Positions 6,570 to 9,941 of a DNA stretch of 9,941 nucleotides are shown in pieces. The stretch spans positions 1 through 9,941 of the forward strand of contig JAVBNJ010000164.1 in assembly GCA_031551625.1 (NCBI GenBank). The letters run 5' to 3'. Source of the DNA: JAVBNJ01 sp031551625. Its GTDB lineage: Bacteria > Bacteroidota > Bacteroidia > Bacteroidales > UBA932. The notes beneath the pieces are model-generated. The model worked only from the letters and a program-made list of their open reading frames with translations. It was not told where the DNA came from and ran no database searches. The position numbers were made by a program, and so were the translations under genes. Positions within the stretch are counted from its first letter, which is position 1; every line of letters begins with the position of its first letter.

Positions 6570-6945
6570 AGTTTATTTTGTTTAATTTATAACTAATTAT
6601 TTAGTTTATTTGGTTGTAGCATTGGGGTTGTTCTCCAATCTGTGACGTCATTGCGAGTGAAGCAAAGCAATCTCTCCATGCCATCTTGTGGTTCAAACAA
6701 ACACAACAACCCCTTGCTACGATTTTATTTTTATTGCCAATCCTGTTTCTTTTCTGTGTTAATCCGTGCAATCTGAGGACAAAAACAAAAACGTGAATTT
6801 TGCTTATTATCGTTGAGGTCCTGAGAAACCTTAAAGTAAATAAACAAAATCCACGCTTTAGTCATGAATGATGGTTATTCTTACTTTATTGAAAGTTCTC
6901 AGGTTTCAACGATAGAATAAGTTCAACTGCGAAAGAACGCCTTAA
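6570..6945 (-). promoter_or_regulatory. Structured 5' leader of SP2 (leader 2), same plan as leader 1
   Basis: Gene-free stretch between the SP2 start and its promoter. Plus-strand pairings: helix C GGGGTTGTT (6624-6632) with AACAACCCC (6705-6713) and basal GTAGC/GCTAC (6616-6620, 6716-6720); helix A CGTGAATTTTG (6792-6802) with CAAAATCCACG (6845-6855, one A/C mismatch); helix B TATCGTTG (6808-6815) with CAACGATA (6907-6914), and CCTGAGAA (6820-6827) with TTCTCAGG (6896-6903), separated by AGGT/TTT. Order and spacing match leader 1. Single-stranded blocks next to helix C are also alike in both: TTTAGTTTA before GTTGTAGC, and TGCTACGATTTT followed by TTGCCA after it. Likely a regulatory leader RNA of the SP family; function unknown. 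Confidence 0.65.
6646..6676. repeat. Interspersed palindromic repeat (GTCATTGCGAG…GCAATCTC type) in the loop of helix C
   Basis: The stretch begins CGTCATTGCGAG and ends GCAATCTCTC, with ATTGC (6650-6654) complementary to GCAAT (6667-6671). This resembles a short palindromic repeat that I know from many bacterial genomes. Leader 1 has no copy; a different palindrome occupies its loop. It is probably an insertion tolerated in a hairpin loop. Confidence 0.5.
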
Positions 6946-6951
6946 TGGCTG

Positions 6952-6983
6952 CAAAGAAAGTAATTTATTTTTTAATGTACAAA
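6952..6983 (-). promoter_or_regulatory. Promoter of the SP2 leader, TTTG-N20-TTTCTTTG
   Basis: On the minus strand, TTTG (6980-6983) is followed after exactly 20 nt by TTTCTTTG (6952-6959), one mismatch from TAnnTTTG. The -7 box is 383 nt from the SP2 ATG; in leader 1 the same distance is 378 nt. The equal spacing and position support the call despite the mismatch. Confidence 0.55.
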
Positions 6984-7023
6984 TTTATTTCATTTTTGAA
7001 AAAAATATCTGAGAAACTTTTGC

Positions 7024-7031
7024 TAACTTTG
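7024..7031 (+). promoter_or_regulatory. -7 promoter box of the aminotransferase gene
   Basis: TAACTTTG fits TAnnTTTG and lies 40 nt before the ATG at 7071. The nearest TTTG upstream (6995-6998) is 25 nt away, longer than usual. The dyad CCTTAATTTAAGG (7032-7044) follows at once, about where transcription would begin; it could be an operator, but that is a guess. This promoter and that of the SP2 leader diverge within about 100 nt. Confidence 0.6.
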
Positions 7032-7070
7032 CCTTAATTTAAGGATAACCTAAAAATTTATAACATAATC

Positions 7071-8264
7071 ATGCCACAAATTTCACAAATTGCCAAAGCA
7101 ATTCCTGCGTCGCCGATTCGCAAATTGGTGCCGTTTTCCGATGCCGCTAAAGAGCGCGGTGTTCATGTGTACCACCTTAATATCGGACAACCCGATGTGC
7201 CGGCGCCTGCAGGTGCATTGGAGGCTGTCCGTAAAAACGATTTAAAGTTGATCGAATACAGCCACTCGGCCGGTAACCTGTCGTACCGCAAAAAATTGGT
7301 AGAATACTACCGGCGTGAGAAAATAGATGTGAACGAAAATCAGATGATCATTACCAACGGTGGATCCGAGGCGTTGCACTTTGCGTTTACTACTTGTATG
7401 AATGAAGGTGACGAGATGATTGTACCCGAACCGTACTATGCCAACTACACGACATTTGCTATTATGGCTGGCGTGAAAACAGTGCCTGTTACGGCTCACA
7501 TTGAGGACGGTTTTGCATTACCGAAAATTGAAGCATTCGAGAAATTGATTACGCCGAAAACAAAAGCTATTTTGATTTGTAATCCGTCGAACCCTACCGG
7601 TTATTTGTATTCCGACGAAGAAATGCGCGAGTTGGTAAAAATTGTGAAGAAGTACGATTTGTATTTGTTTTCCGACGAAGTGTATCGTGAATTTTGCTAC
7701 GAAAAGCAAGGTGTTCCGTCGGCTATGCACTATCCCGAAATTGAAAACAATGTGATATTGCTGGATTCTGTATCGAAACGCTATTCGGCTTGCGGGGTGC
7801 GGATAGGCGCATTTGTAACCAAAAATAAAGAAGTGTATGCCGCAGCCATGAAAATGGCGCAAGCCCGCCTGAGCCCGCCGTCGTACGGACAAATTTTCGG
7901 AGAAGCTGCTTGCGATACGCCCGACAGTTATTTCCGTGAAGTGAAAGAAGACTATATGCGTCGCCGCGACGTAGTAGTCGAAGCCATTAACAAAATGCCG
8001 GGTTGCATGTGCCCGAGCCCCAAAGGTGCATTCTACACTATTGCCCGTTTACCGATTGATGATTCCGACAAATTCTGCCAATGGTTGCTCGAAGAATTCC
8101 AGTACGAAAAGCAGACGGTAATGTTTGCTCCCGCTACCGGATTCTATGCAACACCGGGATTGGGTAAAAATGAAATACGCATCAGCTATGCCTTGTGCGT
8201 CGAGGATTTGAAGAAAGCAATGAAATGCCTTGAGGTGGCATTGCAACAGTATAATAAAAAATAG
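7071..8264 (+). CDS. PLP-dependent class I/II aminotransferase, aspartate aminotransferase-like
   Basis: A cytoplasmic 397-residue enzyme of fold type I that moves an amino group between an amino acid and a 2-oxo acid using pyridoxal phosphate. Visible key sites: NIGQPDVP near the N-terminus; ITNGGSEALHFAF for the cofactor phosphate region; NPSNPTG (171-177); SDEVY with Asp202 and Tyr205; the Schiff-base lysine Lys236 in SVSKRYSACGVRIG; and the C-terminal substrate-carboxylate arginine Arg370 in NEIRISYA. Length is normal and nothing is missing. The substrate cannot be fixed from sequence; aspartate is the default for this subgroup, but broad or other specificity is possible, so no symbol is given. 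The ATG sits 40 nt after a TAnnTTTG box, with no clear Shine-Dalgarno sequence. It is the only plus-strand gene here and ends in a strong terminator, so it is a single-gene unit. Confidence 0.93.
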   Translation: MPQISQIAKAIPASPIRKLVPFSDAAKERGVHVYHLNIGQPDVPAPAGALEAVRKNDLKLIEYSHSAGNLSYRKKLVEYYRREKIDVNENQMIITNGGSEALHFAFTTCMNEGDEMIVPEPYYANYTTFAIMAGVKTVPVTAHIEDGFALPKIEAFEKLITPKTKAILICNPSNPTGYLYSDEEMRELVKIVKKYDLYLFSDEVYREFCYEKQGVPSAMHYPEIENNVILLDSVSKRYSACGVRIGAFVTKNKEVYAAAMKMAQARLSPPSYGQIFGEAACDTPDSYFREVKEDYMRRRDVVVEAINKMPGCMCPSPKGAFYTIARLPIDDSDKFCQWLLEEFQYEKQTVMFAPATGFYATPGLGKNEIRISYALCVEDLKKAMKCLEVALQQYNKK

Positions 8265-8278
8265 TTGCGAATTTTATT

Positions 8279-8323
8279 AAACCTTTTTAATCTATACGAG
8301 TCTTAGTATACGAAAATAGGTTT
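8279..8323 (+). other. Nested A/T-rich inverted repeat after the aminotransferase
   Basis: AAACCT (8279-8284) pairs with AGGTTT (8318-8323), and TATAC (8293-8297) with GTATA (8306-8310) inside it. It starts 15 nt after the stop and may be a 3' UTR structure. The true terminator is more likely the G/C-rich hairpin that follows. Confidence 0.35.
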
Positions 8324-8345
8324 TCATAGGTTTAGGTTAAGTACT

Positions 8346-8381
8346 GGCGGGTGGTCGATAGACTGCCCGCCTTTGTTTTTG
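8346..8381 (+). terminator. Rho-independent terminator of the aminotransferase gene
   Basis: GGCGGG (8346-8351) pairs with CCCGCC (8366-8371); the stem extends inward (TGGTC with GACTG, including two G-U pairs) to an 11-bp stem with a GATA loop. It is followed by TTTGTTTTTG. It lies about 80 nt after the stop. Between it and the hairpins at 8570, about 190 nt of A/T-rich DNA hold no gene that I can see; a lone TAATTTTG at 8454-8461 has no partner box. Confidence 0.85.
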
Positions 8382-8569
8382 CTTTGCCACAAAGTGTTTT
8401 GTCTACTAATTCATTGTTGCTTTCTACAAGGAATTTCCAATATTTGCATAAACTAATTTTGCTTCTTAAACAAAACAGGATTGCCTTGTCAAAACAACAA
8501 ATAGATAAATTTTTGAGAGTTAGTTAGGATTTTTCAATAGATTTTTACAACTAAATATTTAGTTTATTA

Positions 8570-8626
8570 TTCTATTTTAAAATGTATCATCTTAAAATAG
8601 AAGGCTCAAGGTGGGAACCTTGAGCC
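8570..8626 (-). terminator. Double hairpin after SP3, probable terminator
   Basis: Reading on the minus strand, a perfect 10-bp G/C-containing hairpin (plus strand GGCTCAAGGT 8603-8612, ACCTTGAGCC 8617-8626, 4-nt loop) comes 38 nt after the SP3 stop. It is directly followed by a perfect 11-bp A/T hairpin (TTCTATTTTAA 8570-8580, TTAAAATAGAA 8592-8602), so the tract after the first stem reads TTCTATTTT. The first hairpin with its T-rich tail looks like a terminator; the abutting second stem is unusual. Confidence 0.65.
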
Positions 8627-8664
8627 AACAAATACCAAATGTGCCTACTACATTACACTCATGG

Positions 8665-9941
8665 TTAACGAATACTGATACACCTACGGAGAATCTCTAA
8701 ATCAAATCGGTCACTTCTAGTACAATTATTAACTATAAGTAGTGCGCGCCAATCCAGGGCATTAGTCTCGTTCAGCCAAAAATTTTCAGTGATTGCTGCA
8801 GATTGGCATAAACAAATACCTTGAATAGCCGTAGGCATCTTCCATCCTGAAAGTACATCACAACATGATGCATCTCCTCCTAACGCATTCTTCATAGGCT
8901 GAACATTCGACACCTCTACGCCACACGCCGCATAGGCGTTATCAGCAGTTAAATCACGGCAATAAGCTGTAGTAGTATATGTATTACTTCCAGTCCCATA
9001 GATGCCGCCACCAACAGCCGTAAGGCCTGTTGCGCATCCGCACGAATTAGGGGCAGCATCCCTTGTTGTTGAGCCATTTTTAATCACGCCGGTTACATTT
9101 GCCGTATAGGCGCTGTAGCAGGTAATATCACTTGCCGTCCTGTACGTACGCACTTGTGCTATATAACTTCCGGCAGTTGTAGCTTTCGACGCTTTCGTTC
9201 GCGCCGTACCTGAACTTGCTGTTACGCCTGTGCCATTCCATTGGTAGCCCGTTGCTCCGCTTACAGAAGAAGACGTAAATGTAATAGCCGTACCATAACA
9301 AGGATTGGTTGCCGTTAACGTAGGCAACGCAGGTGTTGCCACAATCACTCCTGTGACATTGGAAGTGTAGGCACTGAAGCAACTGATGCCGCTTGCCGTA
9401 ATGTATGACCGCACCTGCACTACATAATTTCCGGCCGTCGTGGCATTCGAAGCTTTTGTTCGAGCAGTACCCGAACCGGCAGTTACACCCGCTCCTGCCC
9501 ACTGGTAGCCCGTCGCTCCGCTCACAGAAGAAGAGGTGAAAGTAACAGCGGTTCCTGCACAAGTGGTCGTAGCTGTTAATGTCGGCACATTGGGTATATC
9601 CACAATTACCCCTGTTACATTGGAAGTATACGCGCTGTAGCAGGTGATTCCACTGGCTGTGGTATAGGTACGAACCTGCGCTATATAGTTGCCCGCGGTT
9701 GTGGCTTTTGAACTCGTTGTCCGCGCTGTTCCCGAACTGGCAGTTACTCCTGTGCCGTTCCACTGGTACCCCGTCGCTCCTGTCACCGCACTCGAAGTAA
9801 ACGTTACGGCAGTTCCCTCGCAGGTAGTCGTAGCCGTTAATGTCGGTACGTTGGGTATATCTACAATTACCCCTGTTACATTGGAAGTATACGCGCTGTA
9901 GCAGGTGATTCCACTGGCTGTGGTATAGGTACGAACCTGCG
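8665..9941 (-). CDS. Secreted repeat protein SP3, C-terminal part (cut by window edge)
   Basis: The frame is open from the right edge to the stop at 8665 (about 424 codons visible); the start is outside the window. A GTG at 9786 is in mid-repeat and is not a credible start. The visible part has three and a partial copies of an 87-residue repeat (TFTSSSVSGATGYQW, GTART, ATTAGNYxxQVR, TASGxxCxSAYTSNVTGVI), each with two Cys and a predicted beta-rich, Ig-like character. A C-terminal domain of about 135 residues follows: LTAVGG, YCRDLTADNAYAACGVEV, SGWKMPTA, CLCQSAAI, NFWLNET. This domain matches the C-terminal part of SP1. The terminal RCISIR differs from the RCVR of SP1 and SP2. The protein is probably a surface or secreted adhesin-like protein; that role is inferred from the repeats. 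A hairpin terminator follows. Confidence 0.82.
   Translation of the reverse strand, partial: QVRTYTTASGITCYSAYTSNVTGVIVDIPNVPTLTATTTCEGTAVTFTSSAVTGATGYQWNGTGVTASSGTARTTSSKATTAGNYIAQVRTYTTASGITCYSAYTSNVTGVIVDIPNVPTLTATTTCAGTAVTFTSSSVSGATGYQWAGAGVTAGSGTARTKASNATTAGNYVVQVRSYITASGISCFSAYTSNVTGVIVATPALPTLTATNPCYGTAITFTSSSVSGATGYQWNGTGVTASSGTARTKASKATTAGSYIAQVRTYRTASDITCYSAYTANVTGVIKNGSTTRDAAPNSCGCATGLTAVGGGIYGTGSNTYTTTAYCRDLTADNAYAACGVEVSNVQPMKNALGGDASCCDVLSGWKMPTAIQGICLCQSAAITENFWLNETNALDWRALLIVNNCTRSDRFDLEILRRCISIR
9082..9941 (-). repeat. Tandem 261-bp coding repeats in SP3
   Basis: The period is exactly 261 bp (87 codons), seen from the recurring ACTGGTAGCC-like segment at 9240, 9501 and 9762. 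Full units are about 9576-9836 and 9315-9575, with a shorter last unit at 9082-9314 and a partial one from 9837 to the edge. The stretch 9841-9941 differs from 9580-9680 at only 3 of 101 positions, whereas the next unit toward the C-terminus is clearly more diverged. This points to recent duplication or homogenisation at the N-terminal side of the array. Confidence 0.9.

Noticed and set aside
8454..8461. TAATTTTG as a plus-strand promoter
   Set aside because: No TTTG at 19-21 nt upstream and no gene starts downstream on that strand.
9082..9941. CRISPR-like array
   Set aside because: The repeats are 261 bp long, contiguous, in frame and protein coding, without spacers.

Overview
The window looks like chromosomal DNA of a Bacteroidota (Bacteroidetes) organism. 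Start codons lack Shine-Dalgarno sequences and sit behind A/T-rich leaders. The -7 boxes fit the Bacteroidetes consensus TAnnTTTG, twice with a TTTG box exactly 20 nt upstream (one of these -7 boxes has one mismatch). The secreted proteins end in domains resembling the 'Fibrobacter succinogenes major paralogous' (FISUMP) type. No tRNA, rRNA, transposase, integrase, reverse transcriptase or CRISPR array was seen.

Layout from left to right: the N-terminal part of an HI0933/BaiN-type flavoprotein (minus, cut by the left edge); a GPR1/FUN34/YaaH (SatP-type) acetate/succinate transporter (minus); a secreted modular protein (SP1, minus) behind a leader of about 370 nt; valS, valyl-tRNA synthetase (minus), carrying four G/C-rich palindromic insertions in frame; a second secreted modular protein (SP2, minus) behind a matching leader; a divergent PLP-dependent aminotransferase (plus) with a clear terminator; and the C-terminal part of a third secreted protein (SP3, minus) with 87-residue tandem repeats, cut by the right edge.

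The metabolic genes are ordinary and each seems to have its own transcription signals. The unusual part is the set of three secreted proteins placed between them. SP1 and SP2 share an N-terminal module (about 80% identical by eye) but have unrelated C-terminal halves. The C-terminal domain of SP1 instead matches the C-terminal domain of SP3, so modules have been exchanged.

SP1 and SP2 are each preceded by a leader of almost the same length with the same fold plan: a long hairpin next to the start codon, then two interlocking helices in pseudoknot order. In the larger helix two 8-bp stems differ in sequence between the copies but stay fully complementary, and the AGGT/TTT internal loop between them is identical. 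This covariation is the best candidate here for an undescribed element. I do not recognise it as a known RNA family.
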